A stretch of 7,282 nt of DNA from Marinosulfonomonas sp. (lineage in GTDB: Bacteria > Pseudomonadota > Alphaproteobacteria > Rhodobacterales > Rhodobacteraceae), in the NCBI GenBank assembly GCA_019090845.1, contig JAHRVD010000078.1, positions 1 through 7,282 of the forward strand, written 5' to 3'. Position numbers and translations under genes: made by a program. Position 1 is the first letter of the stretch, and every line of letters begins with the position of its first letter. Below are positions 1 through 6,870 of this stretch, one piece after another. The notes below the pieces were generated by a model that saw only the letters and a list, made by a program, of their open reading frames with translations, was not told the DNA's origin and made no database searches.

Positions 1-71
1 AGACGACGCGCGGTTTCAATCACCCGACAGGCGATTTCCCCACGATTTGCAATTAGGATTTTGTTAAACAT
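1..71 (-). CDS. mccA: Methylcrotonyl-CoA carboxylase alpha (biotin carboxylase) subunit, N-terminal fragment
   Basis: Only the first 23 codons are present; the gene runs off the left edge. The translation starts MFNKILIANRGEIACRVIET, the classic opening of the biotin carboxylase domain shared by acetyl-, propionyl- and methylcrotonyl-CoA carboxylase alpha subunits. This fragment alone cannot separate those enzymes. The call rests on position: it follows mccB and ivd on the same strand, the usual leucine-degradation order. The full protein would carboxylate its own biotin using ATP and bicarbonate and pass the carboxyl group to MccB in the cytoplasm. A purine-rich GGGGGA (bases 82-77) ends five bases before the ATG and is a good ribosome binding site. 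The ATG also overlaps the stop of a possible mini-ORF (TGATG). Identity as a biotin carboxylase is very likely; the mcc assignment is likely. Confidence 0.88.
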   Translation of the reverse strand, partial: MFNKILIANRGEIACRVIETARR

Positions 72-142
72 CAGGTTCCCCCGTGCATTTTGACAATTAA
101 TTCAATGCGATACATGGCACATTCCTTTTCCAGGAAAGCCAT
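71..142 (-). CDS. Possible 23-residue mini-ORF between mccB and mccA
   Basis: The 72 bases between the mccB stop and the mccA start can be read as one complete small frame. Its ATG lies one base after the mccB TAA, and its TGA shares one base with the mccA ATG (TGATG). The peptide begins MAFLEKECAMYR and continues with a short hydrophobic stretch (IELIV) and a C-terminal KMHGGT. No family is recognisable. Upstream there is only a weak GGA about six bases from the ATG. The same stop-start coupling style is used at the other junctions of this operon, so the frame could serve as a reinitiation bridge that keeps ribosomes moving from mccB to mccA, or encode a microprotein. It could equally be chance, since mccA has its own good ribosome binding site, which lies inside this frame. 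Confidence 0.25.
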   Translation of the reverse strand: MAFLEKECAMYRIELIVKMHGGT

Positions 143-143
143 C

Positions 144-1748
144 TTACATCCGGAACACGCCAAAGCGTGTCTCTTGGATCGGCGCATTCAGCGCCGCGGT
201 CAGACTAAGGCTAAGAACATCGCGGGTTTTTCGCGGGTCGATCACACCATCGTCCCACATCCGCGCCGAAGCATAAAGCGGATGGCTTTGTTCCTCGAAC
301 ATCTCCAGCGTCGGGCGCTTGAATTCGGCCTCTTCTTCGGCCGACCAACTGCCGCCACCGCGCTCGATTGCATCGCGTTTCACCGTCGCCAGCACGCCCG
401 CCGCCTGTGGCCCGCCCATCACCGATATGCGCGAATTTGGCCATGACCACAAAAAACGAGGCTGATAGGCGCGCCCGGACATGCCATAGTTTCCAGCGCC
501 AAAAGAGCCGCCAACAATTAGCGTCACCTTAGGCACCTTCGTTGTGGCAACGGCTGTTACCAGCTTGGCGCCGTGGCGCGCGATCCCTTCGTTTTCGTAT
601 TTACGCCCGACCATAAAGCCTGTGATATTTTGCAAAAATACCAATGGGATAGACCGTTGCGAGCAAAGTTCGACAAAATGCGCACCCTTTTGCGCACTTT
701 CAGAAAACAGCACGCCGTTGTTGGCAATAATGCCCACCGGGCAGCCTTTTACATGGGCAAATCCGGTCACCAACGTTTCGCCGTACCGCGCCTTGAATTC
801 GTCGAACCGCGAGCCGTCGACAACCCGGGCGATCACCTCGCGGATATCATAGGGCGTGCGCAAGTCAGGCGGCACCACGCCCAGCAGTTCCTGCGGGTCA
901 TAGGCAGGCTCTTCAACCGATTGATATTCAACCGTTTTCGGACGCGACCGGTTCAACCCCAGCACCGCCCGGCGGGCCAGCGCCAGCGCGTGGGCATCAT
1001 CCTCGGCCAGATAATCGGCAACACCGGACAGGCGCGTGTGCACATCGCCCCCGCCAAGATCCTCGGCCGTTACAACCTCGCCGGTAGCAGCCTTAACCAA
1101 AGGTGGCCCGGCCAGAAAGATAGTGCCTTGTTCTTTCACGATAATCGACACATCCGACATCGCCGGAACATAAGCCCCACCAGCCGTGCAAGATCCCATG
1201 ACAACGGCGATCTGCGGGATGCCAAGGGCGCTCATATTTGCCTGATTATAGAAAATCCGGCCGAAATGATCGCGGTCGGCAAAAACCTCGTCCTGATTGG
1301 GCAGGTTGGCACCACCGCTATCGACCAGATAGACACAAGGCAGATGGCATTCCTGCGCAATTTCCTGCGCGCGCAGGTGCTTTTTGACGGTCATCGGGTA
1401 ATACGTGCCGCCCTTAACGGTGGCATCGTTGCACACGACCATCACGTCCTGCCCATGCACCCGGCCAATACCGGTGATAACGCCTGCACCTGGGGCCGCG
1501 CCGTCATACATGCCATGCGCAGCCGTCGCGCCGGTTTCAAGGAACGGACTGCCCGGATCAAGCAGATTGGCCACCCGTTCACGCGGCAGCATTTTGCCGC
1601 GCGCGCTATGGCGGGCACGGGATTTTTCGTTGCCCCCCAATGCCGCAGATGTGGCGGCTTTTGCCACAACATCAATGGCTTGCAGGTGGGCCGCCCGGTT
1701 GGATTTGGCGTCATCCGAAGACGCGATAAAATTTGAATTCAGCTTCAT
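144..1748 (-). CDS. mccB: Methylcrotonyl-CoA carboxylase beta (carboxyltransferase) subunit
   Basis: This is a 534-residue carboxyltransferase, a normal length for MccB. It transfers the carboxyl group from biotin on MccA to 3-methylcrotonyl-CoA, giving 3-methylglutaconyl-CoA in leucine breakdown. Visible features include the [23 protein letters not shown] block (residues 49-71), [15 protein letters not shown] (142-156), the N-terminal-half oxyanion-loop motif [15 protein letters not shown] (185-199) and the C-terminal-half glycine-rich motif [20 protein letters not shown] (413-432), followed by [18 protein letters not shown]. This set fits MccB better than propionyl-CoA carboxylase beta. An in-frame ATG at 1823 would add 25 residues overlapping the upstream gene. 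I prefer the ATG at 1748 because it forms a TGATG overlap with the upstream stop, has GGGA seven bases before it, and gives the usual N terminus. Translation is probably coupled to the upstream gene. Confidence 0.96.
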   Translation of the reverse strand: MKLNSNFIASSDDAKSNRAAHLQAIDVVAKAATSAALGGNEKSRARHSARGKMLPRERVANLLDPGSPFLETGATAAHGMYDGAAPGAGVITGIGRVHGQDVMVVCNDATVKGGTYYPMTVKKHLRAQEIAQECHLPCVYLVDSGGANLPNQDEVFADRDHFGRIFYNQANMSALGIPQIAVVMGSCTAGGAYVPAMSDVSIIVKEQGTIFLAGPPLVKAATGEVVTAEDLGGGDVHTRLSGVADYLAEDDAHALALARRAVLGLNRSRPKTVEYQSVEEPAYDPQELLGVVPPDLRTPYDIREVIARVVDGSRFDEFKARYGETLVTGFAHVKGCPVGIIANNGVLFSESAQKGAHFVELCSQRSIPLVFLQNITGFMVGRKYENEGIARHGAKLVTAVATTKVPKVTLIVGGSFGAGNYGMSGRAYQPRFLWSWPNSRISVMGGPQAAGVLATVKRDAIERGGGSWSAEEEAEFKRPTLEMFEEQSHPLYASARMWDDGVIDPRKTRDVLSLSLTAALNAPIQETRFGVFRM

Positions 1749-2248
1749 CAGTCTGATCCCATCTGGATGTCCAGCATACCAAGCAAAGCGACAGAGCGCG
1801 CCGCCGTATGCCCCAACAAGCAATCCGCCCCGGCGATCTGGCGAATGGACCCTTCGCCCGCCAGCGCGTAAGCCAATTTACAATCGGCGTCGCGAAACGC
1901 GATCCACGCCCGCTGCGCATCCCGCAGCGAAGGGACGCGTGCAAACGGCCCCTGCCCAACCGCGTCATCGGCGGCGGATTTTTGTTTTAGCTCTTGATAA
2001 TAGGCGTTCAGCAGAAAATCCCACGCGGCCCGCTCTTCGTTCAGACAGGCGACCATTCCCCGGGTACTGCTGCCACCGGGCTTTTCCATGCACGCATTGG
2101 CGGGGAAATTCCGACATCGTTGAAGCTCCTCACCATCCGGAGCCTCATAGACACAGGACTCGATGTTCATGATCATCTCTTTGTTGGCCTGCGCCGCTGC
2201 TGCCGATACAAAAAGCGACGCTATAACGGCCAGAAAAATTCGGGCCAC
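1748..2248 (-). CDS. Secreted LprI/DUF1311-family protein embedded in the leucine-degradation operon
   Basis: This 166-residue protein begins with a typical Sec signal peptide: MAR, a hydrophobic core ([16 protein letters not shown]) and a likely cleavage after AQA at residue 21. The mature part is probably periplasmic. The C-terminal half has the LprI/DUF1311 pattern: [17 protein letters not shown] (72-88), then [17 protein letters not shown] (107-123), a GS at 133-134 and [10 protein letters not shown] (143-152). Six cysteines (32, 45, 53, 68, 123, 143) could form three disulfides. Some family members inhibit lysozyme, but most have no known role and I infer none here. The start is GTG and overlaps the ivd stop by one base (TAGTG), with GGGGG seven bases upstream. 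Its own stop overlaps the mccB start (TGATG). Family membership is likely; its role in a leucine operon is unknown. Confidence 0.88.
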   Translation of the reverse strand: MARIFLAVIASLFVSAAAAQANKEMIMNIESCVYEAPDGEELQRCRNFPANACMEKPGGSSTRGMVACLNEERAAWDFLLNAYYQELKQKSAADDAVGQGPFARVPSLRDAQRAWIAFRDADCKLAYALAGEGSIRQIAGADCLLGHTAARSVALLGMLDIQMGSD

Positions 2249-3408
2249 TACATCGCCCCCATCATTTCCCGCCCGATCAGCATCCGGCGGATTTCGCTGG
2301 TTCCGGCCCCGATTTCCATCAGCTTGGCGTCGCGGAAAAGCCGGCTGACAGCACTGTCATTCATGTACCCGGCCCCGCCCATGGCCTGCACCGCCTGATG
2401 GGACTGTTTCATTGCCTCTTCGGACGCATAAAGCACACAAGCCGATGCATCCTGACGGGTTACTTCGCCCCGGTCACAAGCGCGCGCGACCTCATACACA
2501 TACGCCCGGGCAGAATTCATAGCGGTGTACATATCCGCAATTTTTCCCTGCATTAACTGAAAGTTTCCAATGGGTTGTCCGAATTGTTTGCGCTCTGCCA
2601 GATAGGGCATAACTTCGTCCAGACAGGCGGCCATGATGCCGGTGCCAATGCCCGACAGGACGACACGTTCATAATCCAGCCCGCTCATCAGAACGGCCAC
2701 CCCGCGCCCCTCTTGGCCCAGCACGTTTTCAAACGGCACTTCGACATCTTCAAAGATCAGTTCAGCCGTGTTCGAGCCGCGCATCCCCAGCTTGTCAAAA
2801 TGCTTCGAGGTGGAAAACCCCTGCATGGATTTTTCGACAATAAAGGCGGTCATACCACGGCTGCCCGCATCCGGGTCGGTCTTGGCGTAAACCACCAGCG
2901 TATCGGCGTCCGGACCGTTGGTGATCCAGTATTTGTTGCCGTTCAGAACATAGCGGTCATTGCGTTTTTCCGCCCTGAGCTTCATCGAAACCACGTCCGA
3001 CCCCGCCCCGACCTCGGACATCGCAAGGGCACCGACATTTTTGCCCGACACAAGTCCGGGCAAATAGCGTTCCTTTTGCTCGGGCGAACCGTTCAGGCTG
3101 ATTTGATTGACGCAAAGGTTTGAATGCGCACCGTAAGACAGGCTGACACTGGCTGAAGCACGGGCAATTTCCTCGACCGCGATGACATGCGCCAGATAGC
3201 CCATGTCCACGCCGCCATAACCTTCGGCCACGGTTATGCCAAGCAGCCCCATTTCACCCATTTCGGCCCAAAGTTCGGGCGGGAATACATTGCTGGTATC
3301 AACCTCAGCGGCAATCGGCGCCACGCGTTCCTGCGCCCATTTATGCACCATTTCGCGCAACGCGTTAACGTCTTCGCCTAAATCAAAGCGCATTGTGGCG
3401 TTAAACAT
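2248..3408 (-). CDS. ivd: Isovaleryl-CoA dehydrogenase
   Basis: This 386-residue FAD-dependent acyl-CoA dehydrogenase oxidises isovaleryl-CoA to 3-methylcrotonyl-CoA, passing electrons to electron transfer flavoprotein. Family signatures include [20 protein letters not shown] (127-146), [11 protein letters not shown] (159-169), the substrate loop [14 protein letters not shown] (204-217), [20 protein letters not shown] (273-292) and [11 protein letters not shown] (341-351). Two residues separate it from straight-chain enzymes. The catalytic glutamate is expected at E247 in [10 protein letters not shown], where human isovaleryl-CoA dehydrogenase has it. The position holding the catalytic glutamate in medium-chain enzymes is alanine (A368 in [10 protein letters not shown]). 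An upstream ATG at 3444 would add 12 residues encoded partly by a palindrome; the ATG at 3408 is preferred because GGGGA lies seven bases upstream and the [14 protein letters not shown] opening is family-like. It is the first gene of the presumed operon. Confidence 0.97.
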   Translation of the reverse strand: MFNATMRFDLGEDVNALREMVHKWAQERVAPIAAEVDTSNVFPPELWAEMGEMGLLGITVAEGYGGVDMGYLAHVIAVEEIARASASVSLSYGAHSNLCVNQISLNGSPEQKERYLPGLVSGKNVGALAMSEVGAGSDVVSMKLRAEKRNDRYVLNGNKYWITNGPDADTLVVYAKTDPDAGSRGMTAFIVEKSMQGFSTSKHFDKLGMRGSNTAELIFEDVEVPFENVLGQEGRGVAVLMSGLDYERVVLSGIGTGIMAACLDEVMPYLAERKQFGQPIGNFQLMQGKIADMYTAMNSARAYVYEVARACDRGEVTRQDASACVLYASEEAMKQSHQAVQAMGGAGYMNDSAVSRLFRDAKLMEIGAGTSEIRRMLIGREMMGAM

Positions 3409-3415
3409 CGGCTGA

Positions 3416-3420
3416 TCCCC
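3416..3420 (-). promoter_or_regulatory. Ribosome binding site deciding the ivd start
   Basis: GGGGA on the minus strand sits seven bases before the ATG at 3408. No comparable purine-rich site precedes the alternative ATG at 3444, where the upstream bases are AT-rich (TACTAAA). This is the main reason for choosing the shorter isovaleryl-CoA dehydrogenase. Confidence 0.65.
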
Positions 3421-3429
3421 GCAAGTTAT

Positions 3430-3443
3430 TGAACAATTGTTCA
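3430..3443. promoter_or_regulatory. Perfect 14-bp palindrome, candidate operator of the leucine-degradation operon
   Basis: TGAACAATTGTTCA is a perfect 14-base palindrome in the non-coding gap between the aminotransferase gene and ivd. Its near edge is 21 bases upstream of the chosen ivd start. The flanking GTTA and TAAC tracts are loosely symmetrical too. Such a palindrome next to a promoter is what a dimeric repressor site (for example of the TetR type) looks like. Leucine/isovalerate operons in proteobacteria are known to be controlled by regulators such as the MerR-family LiuR and the TetR-family LiuQ. I cannot say that this sequence matches either one's consensus, and no regulator gene is in the window. 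Confidence 0.5.
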
Positions 3444-3444
3444 T

Positions 3445-3474
3445 TTAGTAACGGATTTCGCTAGTCCCGGTCAA
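3445..3474 (-). promoter_or_regulatory. Weak candidate promoter for ivd
   Basis: Read on the minus strand, TTGACC (3474-3469) is a fair -35 match. It is followed after 18 bases by TACTAA (3450-3445), which is only a poor -10 match. The palindrome at 3443-3430 would then lie directly downstream, over the transcription start, a position suited to repression. The -35 element alone is convincing; the pairing is a guess, and ivd could also be reached by read-through from the genes upstream, since I see no terminator between them. Confidence 0.3.
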
Positions 3475-3492
3475 CATCAGTTCAATATTTGG

Positions 3493-4704
3493 TCAGCGTT
3501 CAGCGTCGCCTTGCTGAAAAACGGCCCCCACCTCGGCGCGAATGATCCGCGCGATTTGTCGGGCGTCATCGGCGCAAAAGGTCAGCGGCAGGCGCATATC
3601 GACAAGCCCGGCCAGCACTTTGTCGGTCATCGGTAAGTGCGGCGGGTTGGCGTAAGCCCAATGATCATAGCGCGACGTATAGCCAGCCGCCTGATCCGCC
3701 CCGAACCACTTTAGCTCGACCCCGCGCGCCCCGCATCGCGCAACAACCGCCTGCACATTGTCCGCCCGCCAGTCTGACAGCAGAAACTGAAACGAAGAAC
3801 CAACCCGCACCGCGCCGGGATCGGGTGTTATCAGCGCCAGTCCCGGCGTGTCCCTTAGGCCCTGCGATACTGCTTTGTGCAGCGCAGACCAGCGCGACAC
3901 CTGCGCGCCAAGGTCGGCAAGTTGCGGGCGCAGGATCGCTGCACGCAGATTGTCCATGCGGCCCGAAATATTGGGCACATCGCCAGTGATCGCGGCAAAA
4001 TGTTCCCGTCCGGGGGCAGCGAGATGACGATCAAACAGCATGTAGCTGCCCGACAGCAGAACGGCTCGGGCGGCTATGTCGGCGTCGTTTGTTACGAACA
4101 ATCCGCCCTCACCGGAATTCAGATGCTTATAGGTTTGTGTGGAAAAACAAGCGGATAGCCCATGGCTTCCCGATGGCTTACCACCCCAACTGCCCCCCAT
4201 GGTGTGGGCGCAATCCTCGATCAGTTGAACCTGATGGGCTGCGCAAATCGCCAGCACCTTGTCCATATCCGGCTGATGCCCGCGCATGTGCGACAGCAGC
4301 AGGGTTTTGGCGCCAGAGGCCCAGATTTTCGTTTCCAGATGTTCAAAATCAAGGCCTAGCGCGGCATTGGTTTCGACAAAAACCGGCACCGCCCCAAGCG
4401 AAGCAATCGCACCCGGCACCGGCGCCAAAGTGAAGGCGTTGGTCAGAACCGGGTCGCCGGGCTTCACCCCGTGCGCGCGCAGAGCGCAGGCCAGCGCATA
4501 GCCGCCCGACGCGACCGCCAAACAGTATTTCACCCCCACAAAGGCGGCGAATTCCTGTTCCAGCAGGGCGACCTCGCCCGCCTCATCCCTGTCCACATTA
4601 TAGCGATGCAAACGGCCATGGCGCAGCACATTTACCGCCGCTTCAATCGCAGCATCGCTGATCGGCTCTTGCTGAGTAAAACTGCCTTTGAATGTCTCTG
4701 ACAT
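3493..4704 (-). CDS. DegT/DnrJ/EryC1/StrS-family PLP-dependent aminotransferase, substrate unknown
   Basis: This 403-residue protein has the fold-type I layout of the DegT/StrS family. Seen in order are EQEFAAFVGVKYCLAVASGG (49-68, cofactor phosphate region), KPGDPVLTNAFTLAPVPGAI (81-100), LIEDCAHTMGGSWGGKPSGS (161-180, with D164 as the likely partner of the pyridine nitrogen), CFSTQTYKHLNSGEGGLFVT (186-205, with K193 as the likely Schiff-base lysine) and SGRMDNLRAAILRPQL (247-262). The catalytic residues look intact. Family members usually aminate keto-sugars for surface polysaccharides or antibiotics, but no nucleotide-sugar gene other than glmU/glmS is nearby, and loops such as SGGYAL and FTLAPVP differ from the common SGTxAL and TFxAT. 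An in-frame ATG at 4731 overlaps the upstream stop; the ATG at 4704 follows a strong GGAGGA and is preferred. It lies 19 bases after the phosphatase gene, so they are probably cotranscribed. Confidence 0.88.
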   Translation of the reverse strand: MSETFKGSFTQQEPISDAAIEAAVNVLRHGRLHRYNVDRDEAGEVALLEQEFAAFVGVKYCLAVASGGYALACALRAHGVKPGDPVLTNAFTLAPVPGAIASLGAVPVFVETNAALGLDFEHLETKIWASGAKTLLLSHMRGHQPDMDKVLAICAAHQVQLIEDCAHTMGGSWGGKPSGSHGLSACFSTQTYKHLNSGEGGLFVTNDADIAARAVLLSGSYMLFDRHLAAPGREHFAAITGDVPNISGRMDNLRAAILRPQLADLGAQVSRWSALHKAVSQGLRDTPGLALITPDPGAVRVGSSFQFLLSDWRADNVQAVVARCGARGVELKWFGADQAAGYTSRYDHWAYANPPHLPMTDKVLAGLVDMRLPLTFCADDARQIARIIRAEVGAVFQQGDAER

Positions 4705-4707
4705 GGG

Positions 4708-4713
4708 TCCTCC
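4708..4713 (-). promoter_or_regulatory. Ribosome binding site deciding the aminotransferase start
   Basis: GGAGGA on the minus strand ends three bases before the ATG at 4704, close but within the usable range. It is the strongest Shine-Dalgarno match in the window and favours the 403-residue product over the 412-residue one beginning at 4731. Confidence 0.75.
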
Positions 4714-4723
4714 GAGGGCCAGT

Positions 4724-5392
4724 TTAGCCAATCAGACGGGCAACAACATCGCCCAGATCGCCGTAATCGTCCAGCAACGCATCCGGGCGCAATTGCGCAA
4801 CATTGCCGCCATCCGGCCCGAATGTGACCAGCAGCGATTTCACACCTGCGGCCCGCGCGGTGTCTCTGTCGGTAGGAGAATCGCCGACAAGGATGGATTT
4901 CTTCACATCTCCGCCCGCGCGCCGGACCGCTTCGTGCATGGGCAGCGGGTCGGGTTTGCGAACCGGCAAGGTATCCGCACCGACCAGCGAGCCAAACAGC
5001 GAGCGCACACCAAGGCGCACCAGCAAATCCTGCGCAAAAACTTCTGGTTTATTGGTGCAGACCCCGACGGCGTAACCGGCATTTCCAAGCGCCTTTATTG
5101 CGCTGTCGGCACCGGGGTAAAGCCGTGTGTGCACATCAATATTTTCGCCGTAACGCCTTAAAAACGCTTGGTAACTATCCTCAATCCTTTCAGGAATACC
5201 GGTCAAATTGGCCCGCTCAAACCCAAGCTGTAACATCGCCCGGCCACCGCCCATCATCGCCACCTTTTGATCGGTTTTAACGTTCAACAAATCGCCCAAC
5301 CCCAGCCCTTGAAAGCACATATTTGCAGCGTTGATTAGATCCTGCGATGTATCGGCGAGCGTTCCGTCCAGATCAAAAATGACAGTGCGCAT
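4724..5392 (-). CDS. gph: HAD-superfamily phosphatase, phosphoglycolate phosphatase-like
   Basis: This 222-residue protein is a haloacid dehalogenase-type (subfamily IA) hydrolase. Motif I is FDLDGTLADT (6-15) with nucleophile D7 and acid/base D9. Motif II is VCTNKP (111-116) with T113. Motif III is K146 in VRKPDP. Motif IV is VGDSPTDRDTARAAG (169-183) with D171 and D175 for magnesium. An alpha-helical cap lies between motifs I and II. The TNKP and GDSxxDxxxA pattern and the length fit Gph, which removes phosphate from 2-phosphoglycolate made by DNA repair or Rubisco oxygenation. Related HAD enzymes with other phosphate-ester substrates look alike, so the substrate is inferred. The start is supported by AGGAGA four bases before the ATG. 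It is the first gene of a minus-strand unit with the aminotransferase, divergent from glmU; there is no carbon-fixation gene here. Confidence 0.88.
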   Translation of the reverse strand: MRTVIFDLDGTLADTSQDLINAANMCFQGLGLGDLLNVKTDQKVAMMGGGRAMLQLGFERANLTGIPERIEDSYQAFLRRYGENIDVHTRLYPGADSAIKALGNAGYAVGVCTNKPEVFAQDLLVRLGVRSLFGSLVGADTLPVRKPDPLPMHEAVRRAGGDVKKSILVGDSPTDRDTARAAGVKSLLVTFGPDGGNVAQLRPDALLDDYGDLGDVVARLIG

Positions 5393-5516
5393 AAATTCTC
5401 CTAGGCGGTTATTTGCTGATATTTTGTAACGATGCGTAAGGACAATTGATCCCTTGCGCCTTGCCGCGCGTGAATCAAGGGTTAAAACGAGCCAAACACA
5501 GAGAAAAGATCATAAC
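5393..5516. promoter_or_regulatory. Divergent promoter region between the phosphatase and glmU
   Basis: This 124-base non-coding stretch must serve both directions. For glmU, TTGCCG (5461-5466) and TAAAAC (5483-5488) form a weak -35/-10 pair 16 bases apart. For the phosphatase on the minus strand, TTGTCC (5445-5440) and TATCAG (5421-5416) form another weak pair 18 bases apart. A small inverted repeat, CCCTTG (5451-5456) and CAAGGG (5476-5481), lies between or over these elements with a 19-base gap. The AGGAGA at 5402-5397 is the phosphatase ribosome binding site; glmU has only a weak purine run (GAGAAAAGA) before its ATG. Individual elements are uncertain; that the region carries promoters is likely. 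Confidence 0.45.
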
Positions 5517-6869
5517 ATGCCAGTTGCGCTAATTATTCTTGCCGCCGGGCAAGGCACGCGAATGAATTCGGACCTGCCCAAGGTGCTGCACCAGATCGGT
5601 GGCGCGCCGATGTTTGTGCATGCGCTTGAGGCCGGGCGCGCGCTGGATGCTGATCGACGCGTTTTGGTTGTTGGGCATGGGGCCGAAGCGGTCAGCGCCG
5701 CTGCGCGCGCTTATGACCCGGATATTGAGATTGTCGTTCAAGGCGAACAGTTGGGCACCGGCCATGCCGTGAAGGCCGCGCGCGAGGTGCTGGAGGATTT
5801 TGACGGCGACGTTGTTGTGCTTTATGGCGACACACCGTTCATACGCCCCGAAACATTGCAGGCCATGGTCGATGCGCGCGCAGAATTTGATGTCGTCGTG
5901 TTGGGGTTTGAGGCCGCCGATCCGGGGCGCTATGGTCGCCTGATTATGGATGGCAAAAACCTGAATGCCATCGTCGAGGCCAAGGATGCCGACGACGCGG
6001 AACTTGCCGTAACATTTTGTAATAGCGGTGTAAAAATGACCTCTGGCGCAAATTTATTTGCGCTTCTTGATACAATTGGCAACGACAACGCCAACGGTGA
6101 ATACTATCTGACCGACATCGTTGCCGCCGCCGCCAAAACCGGGCAAAGCGCCACAGCGATTACCTGTGATGAGGCCGAGACACTTGGCGTCAACAGCCGG
6201 GCCGATCTGGCCCACGCCGAGGCCGTTTTTCAGGCCCGCGCCCGCAGTGACGCGCAGGAAAATGGCGTCACACTGGTGGCACCTGAAATGGTATTCTTCG
6301 CACTCGACACGGTGATCGGGCGCGACACCATCATCGAACCAAACGTGGTTTTCGGGCCCGGTGTGACCGTCGAAACCGGGGCTACCATCCGCAGTTTTTC
6401 GCATCTTGAGGGCTGCCATGTAGGCTCTGGCGCAATCGTTGGCCCCTATGCACGCCTGCGCCCCGGCGCGGAACTGGCAAATGATGCCCATATCGGCAAT
6501 TTCGTTGAGATCAAGAATTCCCAGATCGGCGAAGGTACCAAGGTTAATCATCTGTCCTATATCGGCGACGCAAGCGTTGGCGATGGCACCAATATCGGTG
6601 CGGGCACGATTACCTGCAATTACGATGGCGTCATGAAGCACCGAACCGAGATCGGCGCGCGCGCTTTTGTCGGCTCTGCTACGATGTTCATCGCACCGGT
6701 AAAATTGGGCGATGAAGCGATGACGGCCACCGGAACTGTGGTCACCGGGGACGTGCCCGATGGGGCGCTGGCGATATCGCGGCCAGAATTTCAGACAAAG
6801 GCCGGCGTTGCGCGCAAATTGTTCGAAAAGTTAAAGGCAGCCAAGGCTGCACGGGATAAAGGCCAATAA
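5517..6869 (+). CDS. glmU: Bifunctional N-acetylglucosamine-1-phosphate uridyltransferase / glucosamine-1-phosphate acetyltransferase
   Basis: This 450-residue cytoplasmic enzyme acetylates glucosamine-1-phosphate and joins the product to UTP, giving UDP-N-acetylglucosamine for peptidoglycan and lipopolysaccharide. The N-terminal uridyltransferase domain shows IILAAGQGTRMNSDLPKVLH (6-25), QGEQLGTGHAV (75-85), YGDTP (103-107, with metal-binding D105) and GEYYLTD (194-200). From about residue 250 a left-handed beta-helix of hexapeptide repeats forms the acetyltransferase domain, with R315, K333, H345 (catalytic base) and N368-Y369. These match E. coli R333, K351, H363, N386 and Y387 at a constant offset of 18. 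The frame stays open upstream to a TTG at 5454, but the ATG at 5517 gives the usual N terminus just before the nucleotide-binding motif. glmS begins two bases after its stop codon, so the two are cotranscribed. The length is typical for alphaproteobacteria. Confidence 0.97.
   Translation: MPVALIILAAGQGTRMNSDLPKVLHQIGGAPMFVHALEAGRALDADRRVLVVGHGAEAVSAAARAYDPDIEIVVQGEQLGTGHAVKAAREVLEDFDGDVVVLYGDTPFIRPETLQAMVDARAEFDVVVLGFEAADPGRYGRLIMDGKNLNAIVEAKDADDAELAVTFCNSGVKMTSGANLFALLDTIGNDNANGEYYLTDIVAAAAKTGQSATAITCDEAETLGVNSRADLAHAEAVFQARARSDAQENGVTLVAPEMVFFALDTVIGRDTIIEPNVVFGPGVTVETGATIRSFSHLEGCHVGSGAIVGPYARLRPGAELANDAHIGNFVEIKNSQIGEGTKVNHLSYIGDASVGDGTNIGAGTITCNYDGVMKHRTEIGARAFVGSATMFIAPVKLGDEAMTATGTVVTGDVPDGALAISRPEFQTKAGVARKLFEKLKAAKAARDKGQ
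6046..6063 (+). repeat. Perfect inverted repeat (hairpin-forming) inside glmU
   Basis: GCGCAAAT (6046-6053) and ATTTGCGC (6056-6063) are exact reverse complements with two bases between them, allowing a seven-base-pair hairpin with a four-base TTTA loop. It lies in codons 177-183 of glmU, in a locally AT-rich stretch that includes a TTA leucine codon. There is no following T-run, so it is not a terminator. It may be only a coding coincidence. Confidence 0.4.
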
Positions 6870-6870
6870 A

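Noticed and set aside
573..1736. Long plus-strand open frame (387 codons) opposite mccB
   Set aside because: It is antisense to a clearly recognised carboxyltransferase, its translation is rich in Arg, His and Gln without any recognisable motif, and long antisense frames are common in GC-rich genes with this codon bias.
1749..1823. Longer MccB starting at the ATG at 1823
   Set aside because: The extra 25 residues are encoded entirely within the end of the DUF1311 gene and do not resemble a carboxyltransferase N terminus; the ATG at 1748 has a stop/start overlap and a ribosome binding site.
1405..2172. Plus-strand open frame of 255 codons across the mccB/DUF1311 junction
   Set aside because: The translation is Pro/Arg/Ser-rich low-complexity sequence typical of a shadow frame; it lies opposite two genes with good family motifs.
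3475..3492. Terminator after the aminotransferase gene
   Set aside because: The AT-rich bases there form no GC-rich stem followed by a T-run; read-through into ivd cannot be excluded.
5454..5516. Longer GlmU starting at the TTG at 5454
   Set aside because: The added 21 residues precede the usual GlmU N terminus, are very basic and polar, and would run through the probable promoter.
6054..6641. Minus-strand open frame of 195 codons opposite glmU
   Set aside because: It lies entirely antisense to the GlmU hexapeptide-repeat region; its apparent Gly/Ala/Ile periodicity simply mirrors those repeats.
6870..6870. Possible glmS ribozyme upstream of glmS
   Set aside because: Only one base separates the glmU stop from the glmS start, so there is no leader to hold the ribozyme, which is mainly known from Gram-positive bacteria.
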